Shown: positions 43,771 to 53,123 of the stretch, in pieces
Numbering within the stretch: position 1 is the stretch's first letter
How the letters are laid out: every line of letters starts with the position of its first letter
Source of the DNA: Psychrosphaera haliotis
Lineage (GTDB): Bacteria; Pseudomonadota; Gammaproteobacteria; Enterobacterales; Alteromonadaceae
Reading direction: 5' to 3'
NCBI RefSeq assembly: GCF_039523615.1
Contig: NZ_BAAAFQ010000006.1
Location: forward strand, 186,001-250,000
DNA length: 64,000 bases
Notes under the pieces: model-generated
What the model was told of the DNA's origin: nothing
Database searches by the model: none
What the model saw: only the letters and a program-made list of their open reading frames with translations
Position numbers and translations under genes: made by a program

Positions 43771-43820
43771 AAATATAACCCGCTGGGAATATATTCAGCT
43801 GGTTAAAGTAGCGTTTATGC

Positions 43821-45020
43821 CTACCCTAACGTAATTTTACCAAACTTACGTTTACCTACTTGGAATATTTGAGTAGAGCCAAGTTCAACCATCATTTTAC
43901 TGTCAGTTACTTTCTCTTTTCCATCAAGCTTTACCGCACCTTGTTTTATCATGCGCATTGCTTCAGAAGTACTGCCCACTAAACCAGCTTCTTTAAGTAC
44001 ATTAGCAATTCCCATTGCTTCTGTCGCCGCAACTGCTATTTCCGGAATGTCATCAGGTAATGCATTTTTTTGGAATCGTTTAATAAAGTCAGCGTGCGCT
44101 GCTTCAGCATCATCTTCAGAATGGAAACGAGCAATAAGCTCTTTCGCTAATTCAATTTTAGTATCACGAGGGTTTGCACCGCCTTCAACTTTAGCTTTTA
44201 GTTCTGCAACTTCAGCTAATGGTCGGAAGCTTAATAAGTCGTAATAACGCCACATTAATTCATCACTAATAGACATTACTTTACCAAACATGTCATTTGG
44301 TGCATCTGTAATGCCAATGTAGTTATTAAGCGACTTTGACATCTTTTGAACGCCATCCAAACCTTCTAATAATGGCATCATCAAAACAGCTTGAGGTGTT
44401 TGACCTTCATCTTTTTGAAGCTCACGACCCATTAATAGGTTAAATCTTTGGTCTGTTCCACCAAGCTCAACATCAGCTTCCAATGCAACCGAGTCCCAAC
44501 CTTGCACTAATGGGTATAAAAACTCATGTATTGCGATTGATTGGCCACCAGCATAACGCTTTTTGAAATCATCACGCTCTAACATACGCGCAACAGTTTG
44601 ACGTGCCGCGAGTTTGATCATGTCCGCTGCGCCAAATTTATCAAACCACGTTGAATTAAATGCAATGGTTGTTTTCGCTGGATCTAAGATTTTGAAAACC
44701 TGTTCTTTGTAAGTTTCTGCATTTTGTAAAACGTCTTCTTTGGTTAACGGCTTACGAGTTGCACTTTTACCCGTAGGATCACCAATCAAACCAGTGAAAT
44801 CACCGATTAAAAAAATGACTTCATGACCCAAGTCTTGGAACGTTTTTAGTTTATTAATTAAAACTGTGTGACCTAAGTGAAGATCAGGTGCTGTTGGATC
44901 AAAGCCGGCTTTAATTTTTAACGTTTTACCTGTCTTAAGTTTGTCGATTAGATCTTGTTCTGGCAGAATTTCATCTGCTCCGCGTTTTATCTCAGCAAAC
45001 GCTTGATTGATATCTGTCAT
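43821..45020 (-). CDS. tyrS: Tyrosyl-tRNA synthetase
   Basis: This class I synthetase charges tRNA-Tyr. The 399-residue protein has HLGH at 48-51 (HIGH motif), the tyrosine pocket and KMSKS in VQKMSKSLN, and a C-terminal S4-like RNA-binding domain (SEAMRMIKQGAVKLDGKEK). Its length and HLGH form fit the TyrZ-type subgroup common in marine gammaproteobacteria rather than the E. coli TyrS subgroup (424 residues). It stands alone between two intergenic gaps, with a terminator downstream. Confidence 0.97.
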   Translation of the reverse strand: MTDINQAFAEIKRGADEILPEQDLIDKLKTGKTLKIKAGFDPTAPDLHLGHTVLINKLKTFQDLGHEVIFLIGDFTGLIGDPTGKSATRKPLTKEDVLQNAETYKEQVFKILDPAKTTIAFNSTWFDKFGAADMIKLAARQTVARMLERDDFKKRYAGGQSIAIHEFLYPLVQGWDSVALEADVELGGTDQRFNLLMGRELQKDEGQTPQAVLMMPLLEGLDGVQKMSKSLNNYIGITDAPNDMFGKVMSISDELMWRYYDLLSFRPLAEVAELKAKVEGGANPRDTKIELAKELIARFHSEDDAEAAHADFIKRFQKNALPDDIPEIAVAATEAMGIANVLKEAGLVGSTSEAMRMIKQGAVKLDGKEKVTDSKMMVELGSTQIFQVGKRKFGKITLG

Positions 45021-45198
45021 GAGTCATGCTTTTTAATTAGAAAAATAATGGCCTGCAGTGTACTGCAAGCCGAGTAAGTTTTGAATCCCGATGGTCAAAA
45101 TTGTTGGAGAATTGTTAGCTTATTTTATTAATAACCGCTATCACTATATCGTGATTACCGATTTCAATTTAATGTATTCATCAATACAGCTTAACGCG

Positions 45199-46668
45199 CT
45201 AAATAGCTGACAAGTTATTGGCTTCTTCCAGTGCAAACTGATCAGTCATGCCGCTAACAAAATCTTGAATTAAACGGCAGCGATAGTAAAACTCAAAAAC
45301 AGCAAAATCGTGACTGCTTCTTCGTTCCTTTAACGCTTCTTGGTAGGCTTTTAAATGCTTTTTAGGTAAACGTTTGTATAACCTAGCTTCTATTAAACCA
45401 CCACGTTCACTGCCATCCACCATGGCCAAAAACTTTTCGTGTGGGTATTTAAGTAAAGGCGAATATGCATTTAACAGACCAGTGATAATTCGATAACCTT
45501 GAAGCTCTTTGGTTTCCACTTCATTAGTACTAAAAATATATCGTATAGCAACGGACTTAAAGGTTTCAATCATATGATGGAACACACTACTGTCTTCTAA
45601 GAGCGCTCTATTTAGACTGCCATCAAAACACGCATCAACATTATCAATAAATGTTTGTGCGGCATGTTCTACCAACGGGTGAATCAACTGAACTCTAAGC
45701 CATACAAAAAATTCATGCGCTTTATTAATTGGCTCTTTTTCACTTCGACTTAACGCATAGTCAACGGCATCGGCAAAGGTTTTATTTTTAGCCAATGGAG
45801 TTGATGCTTGTTCACCAGCAATATGTTCAAAGGTTTCTTTTAATTTACTGGCTAGCTTTTGACAATCCAAAATGCCTTTTTCAACGCCATCTTCAATATC
45901 CGCTAAGCAATAACTTATATCATCGGCGGCTTCCATCAAATAGGCTAATGGAAACCTGTGTCCTAGTTTTATTTCTAGGTGCTCACGCATCGCATTAATG
46001 TCTTCTAACTCAGAATAGTAATAGCCAACTTTTTTCTTCAAATACGATAGTGGTTTGTCTTTATCTGGTTTTCTTTCTAGACCGCTGCGCGTGTACTTAA
46101 GAATACTGGCTGCTTGCGAGTAGGTTAAATTTAACTTCAATAAATTGAAAATAATCCTGAATGCCTGTGCATTACCCTCAAAACTTTTTAATTCTAACTT
46201 TAGCTGCAAACCCAACATCTTGTCGTTGGCTTGACTAAAAACAACGTGATTATCTAACTCAGACTCAAACCAATGATTAATTGCAGACTCACCAAAGTGA
46301 CCAAATGGCGGGTTGCCTATATCGTGCATTAAGCAAGCCATTTCAACTAAGGTTTCTACTTCTCGTTCAAAATCTTTTAGGCCTATCGCTACAGACTGCT
46401 CGTTTGTTAATTTCTTAAAAATGGTTCTAACAATGTGTCTGCCCGTTTGCTGAACTTCTAAAGAGTGCGTTAATCGGCTTCGAACTGCTGAATTCTTTTC
46501 TAGAGGGAAAACCTGCGTTTTTTGCTGTAGCCTTCTTATTGCCGCCGATTGGATAATTCGGCCACGATCACTTTCAAATTGCTCTGATAAATACTGATGG
46601 TCATAATCAGTACTCGCGTTTCTCGAGTAAGAGCGGATTGCACTTATCTTTTTTGCAAAGTCTGTCAT
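45199..46668 (-). CDS. dgt: Deoxyguanosinetriphosphate triphosphohydrolase
   Basis: Dgt hydrolyses dGTP to deoxyguanosine and triphosphate and so affects dNTP balance and mutation rate. The 489-residue protein is an HD-domain hydrolase: RRLQQKTQVFPL, SRLTHSLEVQQTGRHI, the HD pair in CLMHDIGNPPFGHFGE, and YLMEAADDISYCLADIEDG later supply the metal ligands. Length is close to E. coli Dgt (505). A small exported protein gene ends two bases before its start on the same strand, so the two share an operon. Confidence 0.96.
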   Translation of the reverse strand: MTDFAKKISAIRSYSRNASTDYDHQYLSEQFESDRGRIIQSAAIRRLQQKTQVFPLEKNSAVRSRLTHSLEVQQTGRHIVRTIFKKLTNEQSVAIGLKDFEREVETLVEMACLMHDIGNPPFGHFGESAINHWFESELDNHVVFSQANDKMLGLQLKLELKSFEGNAQAFRIIFNLLKLNLTYSQAASILKYTRSGLERKPDKDKPLSYLKKKVGYYYSELEDINAMREHLEIKLGHRFPLAYLMEAADDISYCLADIEDGVEKGILDCQKLASKLKETFEHIAGEQASTPLAKNKTFADAVDYALSRSEKEPINKAHEFFVWLRVQLIHPLVEHAAQTFIDNVDACFDGSLNRALLEDSSVFHHMIETFKSVAIRYIFSTNEVETKELQGYRIITGLLNAYSPLLKYPHEKFLAMVDGSERGGLIEARLYKRLPKKHLKAYQEALKERRSSHDFAVFEFYYRCRLIQDFVSGMTDQFALEEANNLSAI

Positions 46669-46670
46669 AG

Positions 46671-47177
46671 TTAGTATTGAATGTTCCAGCCAACCAATAA
46701 TTTAGTGCGGTTGTCAAAAGTAAGATCAGCTTCTTTAAACCTATCGTTGGCACAGATAGGCGCACGTTTGTATTTGTAGTAGGTCAGTGAAGACTCTCTT
46801 GTAACACTACTTTTATGTTCTTCTGGTAAAATACTCCAAGCATAATAAACCTGCTTTTTGGTCATGCCTCTTATTATTTTACATTCTAATATGGCTTCTT
46901 TGATGTCTTTAGGTATGGCTGGATAGCCCGCTATATACTTTTCAGCACGAGATCTTTGTTCATCTAGTTTGACTTGCAGCTTTTCTTTTTGACGAGAAAA
47001 GTATGACGACATAGACTCTGAACGATTTATATCGTAAGCCTCTTGCGAAGCAGGATCTTTACAAGGATATGCCGAGAACTTAGCAACTCCATTTTCAATA
47101 CATTTGAATATCTCAGCTTGGCTGAACGGACTTACTACTAATAAGCCAAGTGTTAGCAACAACATAAGCGTTTTCAT
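46671..47177 (-). CDS. Exported protein with DUF4124-like start
   Basis: This 168-residue protein has a signal peptide (residues 1-21, ending SQAEIFK). The N-terminus of the mature part (EIFKCIENGVAKFSAYPC) resembles DUF4124. A helical, charged stretch follows. The C-terminal half (MTKKQVYYAW) resembles the helix of small outer-membrane proteins that begin with GMTKxQV. Two cysteines in each half may form disulfides. It is located just ahead of dgt; no functional link is known. Confidence 0.78.
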   Translation of the reverse strand: MKTLMLLLTLGLLVVSPFSQAEIFKCIENGVAKFSAYPCKDPASQEAYDINRSESMSSYFSRQKEKLQVKLDEQRSRAEKYIAGYPAIPKDIKEAILECKIIRGMTKKQVYYAWSILPEEHKSSVTRESSLTYYKYKRAPICANDRFKEADLTFDNRTKLLVGWNIQY

Positions 47178-47315
47178 GAAACTTCCATATCAATTTCTAA
47201 TTAGATGTATCTGGCCTTTGTTTACTATGCCGTGGCATAATCTCGCCATTTAAATTACTGTTCCTAACTTATCAGTAATTAATCCAAAATTAAACCCAAC
47301 TAAGCAGAGTCTTTA

Positions 47316-47915
47316 ATGCGTTATCAGTTAGCTGAGACAATAAAAAACACATTAGAAATAAAAAAGAGTCAGTTTATAACGTGGCTTATTCCTATTGCCG
47401 ACCGTGCAGAAGGAATGGAATGGTTAGCAAAGTCAAAAACGGAATACCCCGACGCAAGGCATCATTGCTGGGCCTATGTTTTAGGCGATTCGCCAAATTC
47501 ACAATCTGCCGCCATGTCTGATGATGGTGAGCCGAGTGGAACGGCCGGTAAGCCAATGCTGAATGTTCTGCAACATAAGCCAGCCAATAATGTGATGGTT
47601 ATTGTTATTCGTTACTTTGGAGGAATAAAACTTGGTGCAGGTGGGTTAGTAAGAGCTTACTCTCAAGCTGTTGAACAAAGCTTTCAACTAGCTACACTGC
47701 TCCCTATTGTACCAAAAGCTACTCTTGACATAGTTTTACCATTTGCCAACGAGCAGTGGTTGAGGCATCAGTGCGATCAGTTATCTGGAAACATCCTAAA
47801 AGTTAATTATCAGTCAGAAGTAAATGTAACAATGGAAATACCAAAGGCAGAACTATCAACGTTAACTGACTTACTCGTTGCACATCAATTTCAATATCGA
47901 ACCCTAGAGAAATAG
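47316..47915 (+). CDS. yigZ: YigZ/IMPACT-family protein
   Basis: The 199-residue protein has the UPF0029 N-terminal domain with KKSQFITWLIPI, the motif DARHHCWAYVLGD, SDDGEPSGTAGKPML and RYFGGIKLGAGGLVRAYS, followed by a DUF1949-type C-terminal domain. It is related to yeast YIH1/IMPACT; bacterial members may bind nucleic acid or ribosomes, but their role is not settled. A channel gene starts six bases after its stop. Confidence 0.95.
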   Translation: MRYQLAETIKNTLEIKKSQFITWLIPIADRAEGMEWLAKSKTEYPDARHHCWAYVLGDSPNSQSAAMSDDGEPSGTAGKPMLNVLQHKPANNVMVIVIRYFGGIKLGAGGLVRAYSQAVEQSFQLATLLPIVPKATLDIVLPFANEQWLRHQCDQLSGNILKVNYQSEVNVTMEIPKAELSTLTDLLVAHQFQYRTLEK

Positions 47916-47921
47916 AAACAA

Positions 47922-48740
47922 ATGAACTTAGAATCCATTCAAAACAAATTAGTCAAAATTCGTCATAACAAGCTTTTTGAATTATTTGTTATATCCGTCA
48001 TTATTGCGTCTGCACTATTAGTTGGTGTGAAAACTTATGACGTTTCTTCAACCATGCACAAAGTCACAGTTTACTTAGACTGGTTTATTACCGCCTTTTT
48101 TATCGTTGAAATCGCCATAAGGTTCAGTACTGAAGACAATAAAAAGCGGTTCTTTCATGACTTTTGGAATCTATTCGATACGATTATCGTGGCAATTAGT
48201 TTAATACCAATTGAAAATACTGACATGGCCCTTATCGCTAGACTGGTTAGGGTGTTCAGGGTACTAAGAATGATTTCCTTCATTCCAGAGCTCCGTATTT
48301 TGTTAACGTCTTTAATAAAGGCAATGCCTCAGCTTGGTTATGTCATGCTGCTAATGTTTATTATTTTCTACATTTATGCAGCAATAGGAAGTACGTTATT
48401 CGAAGATATAAATCCTGATCTTTGGGGCGATATTACCATTTCCCTACTTACCTTATTCAGGGTAATGACCTTTGAGGATTGGACTGATGTAATGTACGAA
48501 ACAATGGCCGTTTATCCAATGAGCTGGATATTCTATTTAACCTTTATATTCTTTACGGCTTTTGCTTTTCTAAACATGGTTATTGGTATTGTGGTTAATG
48601 TAATGGAAGAAGAGCATAGAAAGGCTAGGTTCGAAAAAGAACAAGCCCTTAATGAAGAGCATGCCGCAGAACAAGACGATAAAATGGATGACATTCTTAA
48701 AGAGTTGAAATACTTGCGCGCTAAATTAGATGAAAAGTAG
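47922..48740 (+). CDS. Voltage-gated cation channel (BacNav-like) with acidic filter
   Basis: This 272-residue protein has the six-helix plan of single-domain bacterial voltage-gated channels. S4 carries four arginines at three-residue spacing (R107, R110, R113, R116). The pore selectivity filter is T183-F-E-D-W-T-D189, more acidic than the TLESW of NaChBac and close to the engineered CavAb filter, so calcium permeation is possible. The C-terminal tail (residues ~228-272) is a heptad-rich coiled coil that would bring four subunits together. It starts six bases after yigZ. Expression may affect motility or pH responses, but this is inference. Confidence 0.9.
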   Translation: MNLESIQNKLVKIRHNKLFELFVISVIIASALLVGVKTYDVSSTMHKVTVYLDWFITAFFIVEIAIRFSTEDNKKRFFHDFWNLFDTIIVAISLIPIENTDMALIARLVRVFRVLRMISFIPELRILLTSLIKAMPQLGYVMLLMFIIFYIYAAIGSTLFEDINPDLWGDITISLLTLFRVMTFEDWTDVMYETMAVYPMSWIFYLTFIFFTAFAFLNMVIGIVVNVMEEEHRKARFEKEQALNEEHAAEQDDKMDDILKELKYLRAKLDEK

Positions 48741-48749
48741 CCTTAAGGC

Positions 48750-49238
48750 TCACTCTTCAGTATCTGAGCTTGCTGACGTTAATTTGTCGCAAGCTCCAGT
48801 ATCAATGATCACATCACTTATAAACTTAGCGTCGTCGTCGTAATAAGAATATACAAGAATTATTTTATTCTCTTTAAAAAAGAGCATATCAGACGAGTTA
48901 CAAATGTAGTTCCCCGTATTCTCTGACATTTCTTCATTAAAAACATCAACATCCATATTATCTACGTAATAATTTAGCAAAGTGCTTTTGTAATAGAAGC
49001 GATTACCTTTTACATATGAATTATCTAACCGAGTTTCGGTATCTATCATTTTAGGTAATGTTTTATTGAGTTGATTTGAGGCAAGGCTCAGCATTTGCTC
49101 TACTGTTACTTGATCTTCAGCATTTTGATTAGTGGTTAGGTTTGTCGATTTTGTATTGTGGGTTTGGCACCCAGATATTAATAAGACCGAAAGTAGCAAC
49201 AGTACTGCTATTGGTACTGACAAAAGTTTAATGTTCAT
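48750..49238 (-). CDS. Lipoprotein of unknown function
   Basis: This is a 162-residue protein with a signal peptide and lipobox LISGC (cysteine at residue 24). The mature protein contains a TRLDNSYVKGNRFYYKSTLLNYYVD segment and a later CNSSDMLFF...ACDKL pair of cysteines that may form a disulfide. Similar small lipoproteins occur in marine gammaproteobacteria, and I know no function. It is convergent with the channel gene and its last codons lie next to a 12-bp palindrome. Confidence 0.7.
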   Translation of the reverse strand: MNIKLLSVPIAVLLLLSVLLISGCQTHNTKSTNLTTNQNAEDQVTVEQMLSLASNQLNKTLPKMIDTETRLDNSYVKGNRFYYKSTLLNYYVDNMDVDVFNEEMSENTGNYICNSSDMLFFKENKIILVYSYYDDDAKFISDVIIDTGACDKLTSASSDTEE

Positions 49239-49338
49239 AACGCTTCCTTGTTACAAATAGAACGTAAACGTTTAAATAAACACCAAGTCTAATAACACAT
49301 TTGATATTTAGCAAGCCAAGTACCAATAAACGGAACCG

Positions 49339-50814
49339 TTAATAGGTTGAGCAGATGTACTTAATATTTAAATAATCATCGAGTCCGTACAAAGAGCCCT
49401 CTCTACCAAAGCCTGATTGTTTTACACCGCCAAATGGCGCGGCAGCGTTAGATATTAACCCTTCATTAACACCTACAATACCGTACTTTAAGGCTCGGCT
49501 AACACGCTCTACTCTACTAATGTTTTGGCTGTAAAAGTAGGACGCTAATCCAAATGGCGTATCATTGGCTAGTTGTACAGCTTGTTTTTCGGTTTCAAAC
49601 TTTTGAATAGCAGCGACTGGACCAAATATCTCGTTCTGAGCAATTTCCATTTCGTTGTTAACATTGGTTAATACAATAGGCGACTGCATTGTATCGCTTA
49701 ATATTTGTCCGTAACTTTGGGTTGCTCCTTGCTCAATGGCGCTGGCCACTAACTCTCGAACGGAGTCCGCAGCTTGCTTATGTATCAAGGGTCCAATATC
49801 TACATCATCTAAACCATTACCAACATCGAGTAATTTTGTTTGTTCTATAAACTTTTCAACAAATTCATCATGAACAGCTGAATGGACTAATATCCGATTG
49901 ACGCAAACACAGGTTTGACCCGCGTTTCTAAATTTAGCTTTAATAGCACCTTCAACGGCGGCATCGATATCCGCGTCATCAAAAACGATAAAGGGCGCAT
50001 TACCTCCAAGCTCAAATGACACTTTTTTAACGGTTGATGCGCACTGTTTCATCAACTGCTTACCGACATTAGTTGAGCCGGTAAAACTGAATTTATCTAT
50101 ATCATCATGAGTGGTTAATACTTCGCCTATTTCCTTGGCATTGCTTCCAACAACTATATTAATAACACCTTTTGGAACACCTGCTCTTTCGGCTAATTCC
50201 GCTAGAACTAATGCTGATAACGGCGTTAACTCTGTTGGTCTGGCAACAATTGTATTACCTGCTGCAATCGCTGGTGCTATTTTCCTTGCTAACATTGAGA
50301 TTGGGAAATTCCACGGCGTAATAGCCGCGACCACACCTACAGGTTGCTTTATGACTGTTATGGTTTGATTTGGAGCTAAAGCTGGGATCGTATCGCCATA
50401 AATTCGTTTACCTTCTTCGGCAAACCATTTCACGTAACTGGCTCCATATTCAACTTCGCCTCGAGACTCTTTAAGCGGCTTCCCTTGCTCTAAGGTCATT
50501 ATAATAGCGAGGTCGTCTTTGTGTTTTTGCATCAAGTCGAACCATGCCATCATTAAGTCATAACGCTCATAAGCCGTTTTACTCTGCCATTCCACTTGTG
50601 CTTTTTTAGCAGCATCAATTGCAGAATTGACCAAGCTCATATCGTTATTTTTCGATACTTCACTGACTGACACCAACAAAGATTGGTCGTAAGGGTTAAT
50701 AACATCAAACGTAACATCGGACTGATGCCATTCACCATTTATATAAGAGCCTGTTTTAACTAAAGTTGGGTCCTTTAGTAACTCTTTTATGTTAGACATG
50801 GTTTTTGTCGTCAT
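49339..50814 (-). CDS. gabD: NAD(P)-dependent succinate-semialdehyde dehydrogenase
   Basis: This aldehyde dehydrogenase oxidises succinate semialdehyde to succinate, the last step of GABA breakdown. The 491-residue protein has ITPWNFPISML, FTGSTNVGKQL, the catalytic glutamate in SFELGGNAPFIVFDDAD, the nucleophile cysteine in NAGQTCVCVN and a PFGGVKQSGFGREG end. It is highly similar to E. coli GabD. The start is ATG at 50814 after GAGGGG; the open frame begins at an upstream TTG. No GABA aminotransferase gene lies nearby. The gene neighbours a DJ-1-like gene. Confidence 0.93.
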   Translation of the reverse strand: MTTKTMSNIKELLKDPTLVKTGSYINGEWHQSDVTFDVINPYDQSLLVSVSEVSKNNDMSLVNSAIDAAKKAQVEWQSKTAYERYDLMMAWFDLMQKHKDDLAIIMTLEQGKPLKESRGEVEYGASYVKWFAEEGKRIYGDTIPALAPNQTITVIKQPVGVVAAITPWNFPISMLARKIAPAIAAGNTIVARPTELTPLSALVLAELAERAGVPKGVINIVVGSNAKEIGEVLTTHDDIDKFSFTGSTNVGKQLMKQCASTVKKVSFELGGNAPFIVFDDADIDAAVEGAIKAKFRNAGQTCVCVNRILVHSAVHDEFVEKFIEQTKLLDVGNGLDDVDIGPLIHKQAADSVRELVASAIEQGATQSYGQILSDTMQSPIVLTNVNNEMEIAQNEIFGPVAAIQKFETEKQAVQLANDTPFGLASYFYSQNISRVERVSRALKYGIVGVNEGLISNAAAPFGGVKQSGFGREGSLYGLDDYLNIKYICSTY

Positions 50815-50877
50815 GTTATTACCCCTCAATCTTTTTGTTCTTTAATGCAATACCTGATTAAAGCCAGCTATGATCAA

Positions 50878-51564
50878 TTACGCGTTTAAGCGTTCAACCA
50901 TTGCAACTGCTACCGCATGAGCAGACGCTGGGTTTTGACCTGTAATTACTCGGTCTTGTTTAGAAACAAATTCACTCCACGGCGCAGTTTTAACATAACG
51001 GCCAGCAGTGCGAGTAAGGCTTTCTTCTAATACGTATGGTATTTTGTCAATAGTACCAAACTCAACTTCTTCTTCACGAGTAAAACCTGTTACTTCAATA
51101 TCTTCAATTAGTAACTTACCGTTTGATAATTTAATTGGTAATAAGCCAGCAGGACCATGACATACAGCACCAACAACTGCACCAGCTTCGTATAGGCTTG
51201 CTGTCTGTTTAGCAACATCTTCATTGCTAGCCAGGTCTGTTAATAAACCAAAACCACCTGGGTAAAATACCGCGTTGTATTGCCCTAATTCTAATGATGA
51301 AGCAAGAAGTGTATTTTCAATTTTTGTGCTAAAGGTTTCATCTTTTAAGATTGCGGCATTAACGTCATCACCTTCTGCATCTGTACCGTATAAAGGAGCT
51401 GAACCGCCTTTAATTGATGCTATGTCATATTCCAATCCAGCTTTATTAAATACATCAATTGCGTGTGTAATTTCTGGCGCGTATGTGCCATTAGCCTCAT
51501 CAGTCTCGCCTAGTGTTGCGTGATTTGTAACTAATACTAAAATCTTGTTTGAAGTTGAAGACAT
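50878..51564 (-). CDS. DJ-1/PfpI-family (Hsp31-like) protein
   Basis: The 228-residue protein is of the class I glutamine-amidotransferase-like fold, with the nucleophile elbow GAVCHGPAGLLPI and the conserved YPGGFGLLTDL and GETDEANGTYAPEI segments. Hsp31/HchA-like members act as glyoxalase III or protein-repair enzymes. It is divergent from the LysR regulator at 51696 and upstream of gabD on the same strand. The three genes may form an aldehyde-stress group, which is inference. Confidence 0.9.
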   Translation of the reverse strand: MSSTSNKILVLVTNHATLGETDEANGTYAPEITHAIDVFNKAGLEYDIASIKGGSAPLYGTDAEGDDVNAAILKDETFSTKIENTLLASSLELGQYNAVFYPGGFGLLTDLASNEDVAKQTASLYEAGAVVGAVCHGPAGLLPIKLSNGKLLIEDIEVTGFTREEEVEFGTIDKIPYVLEESLTRTAGRYVKTAPWSEFVSKQDRVITGQNPASAHAVAVAMVERLNA

Positions 51565-51695
51565 CTTCTTTCCTTATCGATTATTTATAAGTGTGTATCA
51601 ATATAGTAGACCGTTTCCTCAATTATGATAATAACCTTTATCTAGAAAACATTATTGCTATAATGCAACAATTACATTTATCAAAGGTTTTAACT

Positions 51696-52589
51696 ATGAG
51701 CACTTCTCTTTCATTTGACGGTATTTCTGAATTTGTTGCCGTTGCTGAAACTCACGGTTTCACAAGTGCAGCTAAACGACTCAATGTTTCTACGTCTCAT
51801 ATTAGTAGACAGATCGCTAAAGTTGAAAAGCATTTAGGCGTTGCGCTTTTTGCTCGAACAACAAGACAAGTCAAACTAACCGACGCGGGTTTTAATTATT
51901 ACCAGCACTGCCAAGGTTTACTTGATGGCCTAGCGCAAGCCAATGAAGAGGTAAGTTATCAGCAAGTTGAGCTTACAGGCACGTTAAGAGTCTCCGCCGC
52001 GGGAGAGTTTGCTGAGCTTTACATAGTGCCCGTTTTGTTAGACTTCGCTAAGTTACATCCAAACCTAAATATTGATATCGATTTCAACTCAAAATATGTC
52101 GACTTTGTTCAAGAGGGCATCGACTTTTCAATACGTTATGGTCAGCTTAAAGACTCATCTTTGATTGCCAGAAAGTTAGTTGATAGACAACTCGTAGCGG
52201 CAGCCAGTGCTGAATATCTGGAAAAATTTGGCACACCACAAACGCCTCAAGAGTTAATAAGTCATGACTGTATTGTAGCGATATCGGATCATTGGCGTTT
52301 TGAGCATGAGAAAAAAGAAATTACGGTAAAAGTAAAACCTAAGTGGCGCTCTAATAGCGGCCGTAGTCTAGTTCAAGCTGTTGAGTCAGGTATGGGGATT
52401 TCTTATATGCCTCAATCTAGCTATGGAAGCAGTTTGATTGATAAGAGCGTAGTGCCAATACTAGAGCCCTATTGGAAAAAGCAGATACCTACTTGGATTG
52501 TTTATGCAAACAAGCAGTACCTACCCGCTAGGGCTCGATTGGCAATAGATTATTTAGTAGAGCATTTCAAAAACTGGCAAGATGCCTAG
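51696..52589 (+). CDS. LysR-family transcriptional regulator
   Basis: The 297-residue protein has the LysR helix-turn-helix at residues ~10-65 (TSAAKRLNVSTSHISRQIAKVEKHLG) and a substrate-binding domain similar to CrgA/DsdC types. The start is ATG at 51696, preceded by AAAGG. A longer open frame upstream to 51591 would cover the promoter region and is rejected. It is divergent from the DJ-1-like gene, which is its probable target. Confidence 0.93.
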   Translation: MSTSLSFDGISEFVAVAETHGFTSAAKRLNVSTSHISRQIAKVEKHLGVALFARTTRQVKLTDAGFNYYQHCQGLLDGLAQANEEVSYQQVELTGTLRVSAAGEFAELYIVPVLLDFAKLHPNLNIDIDFNSKYVDFVQEGIDFSIRYGQLKDSSLIARKLVDRQLVAAASAEYLEKFGTPQTPQELISHDCIVAISDHWRFEHEKKEITVKVKPKWRSNSGRSLVQAVESGMGISYMPQSSYGSSLIDKSVVPILEPYWKKQIPTWIVYANKQYLPARARLAIDYLVEHFKNWQDA

Positions 52590-52600
52590 CTATTGAGCTA

Positions 52601-53113
52601 TTACCACATTAAATCATCTGGAATAACATAGTCAGCGTACGGATCGTCCTCGTCCGGCTCTTCTATTTCATTTTGTGATACTAACGCTGAGTCATCTCTT
52701 AGTGCAATTTTATCGGAAACCACAGAAGGGATAACGGCATAATCATCATTGTAATTAACAATGGATAAAAGGCCATTAGCCAATTGTTTCTGAACGGCTG
52801 AATTGACCTTCAACGTTTTAACTTTATTGTCATCCATAAAGTTATAAGTAACGTCACCTCTTAGCTCAAGCATATTCATTTCAATTAGCTGCTTAATTTG
52901 CGCTTTTAACGCTTTTTGCTCAGCTTGTTGCTTGATTTGATTATTTAGCTCTTTATCTTTACTTAATTGCGCCGCACGCTTTTCTTCTGCCGCAGCTTTT
53001 ACTTCACGCTTCATATCACGTGTTTTTTTACTGGCTTTTTTAGCCTTTTTTGCTTTTTTTTCGTTTGTTAAGCCAGCCTTTAAAAGCTGCTCTTGTAATG
53101 ACATTTGTGCCAT
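52601..53113 (-). CDS. DUF2058 (YaiL-like) protein
   Basis: The 170-residue protein has the family start SLQEQLLKAGL, a strongly basic and Ala/Lys-rich coiled-coil region (residues ~18-65: KKAKKAKKASKK...), the conserved NMLELRGDVTYNFMDDNKVKTL and VNYNDDYAVIPS motifs, and an acidic C-terminal tail. YaiL-type proteins are described as nucleic-acid-associated, with unclear function. It is downstream of the amidohydrolase gene on the same strand. Confidence 0.9.
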   Translation of the reverse strand: MAQMSLQEQLLKAGLTNEKKAKKAKKASKKTRDMKREVKAAAEEKRAAQLSKDKELNNQIKQQAEQKALKAQIKQLIEMNMLELRGDVTYNFMDDNKVKTLKVNSAVQKQLANGLLSIVNYNDDYAVIPSVVSDKIALRDDSALVSQNEIEEPDEDDPYADYVIPDDLMW

Positions 53114-53123
53114 GGGTAACCTT

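Noticed and set aside
51591..51695. N-terminal extension of the second LysR frame
   Set aside because: It would cover the divergent promoter region; ATG 51696 fits the family start and has AAAGG.
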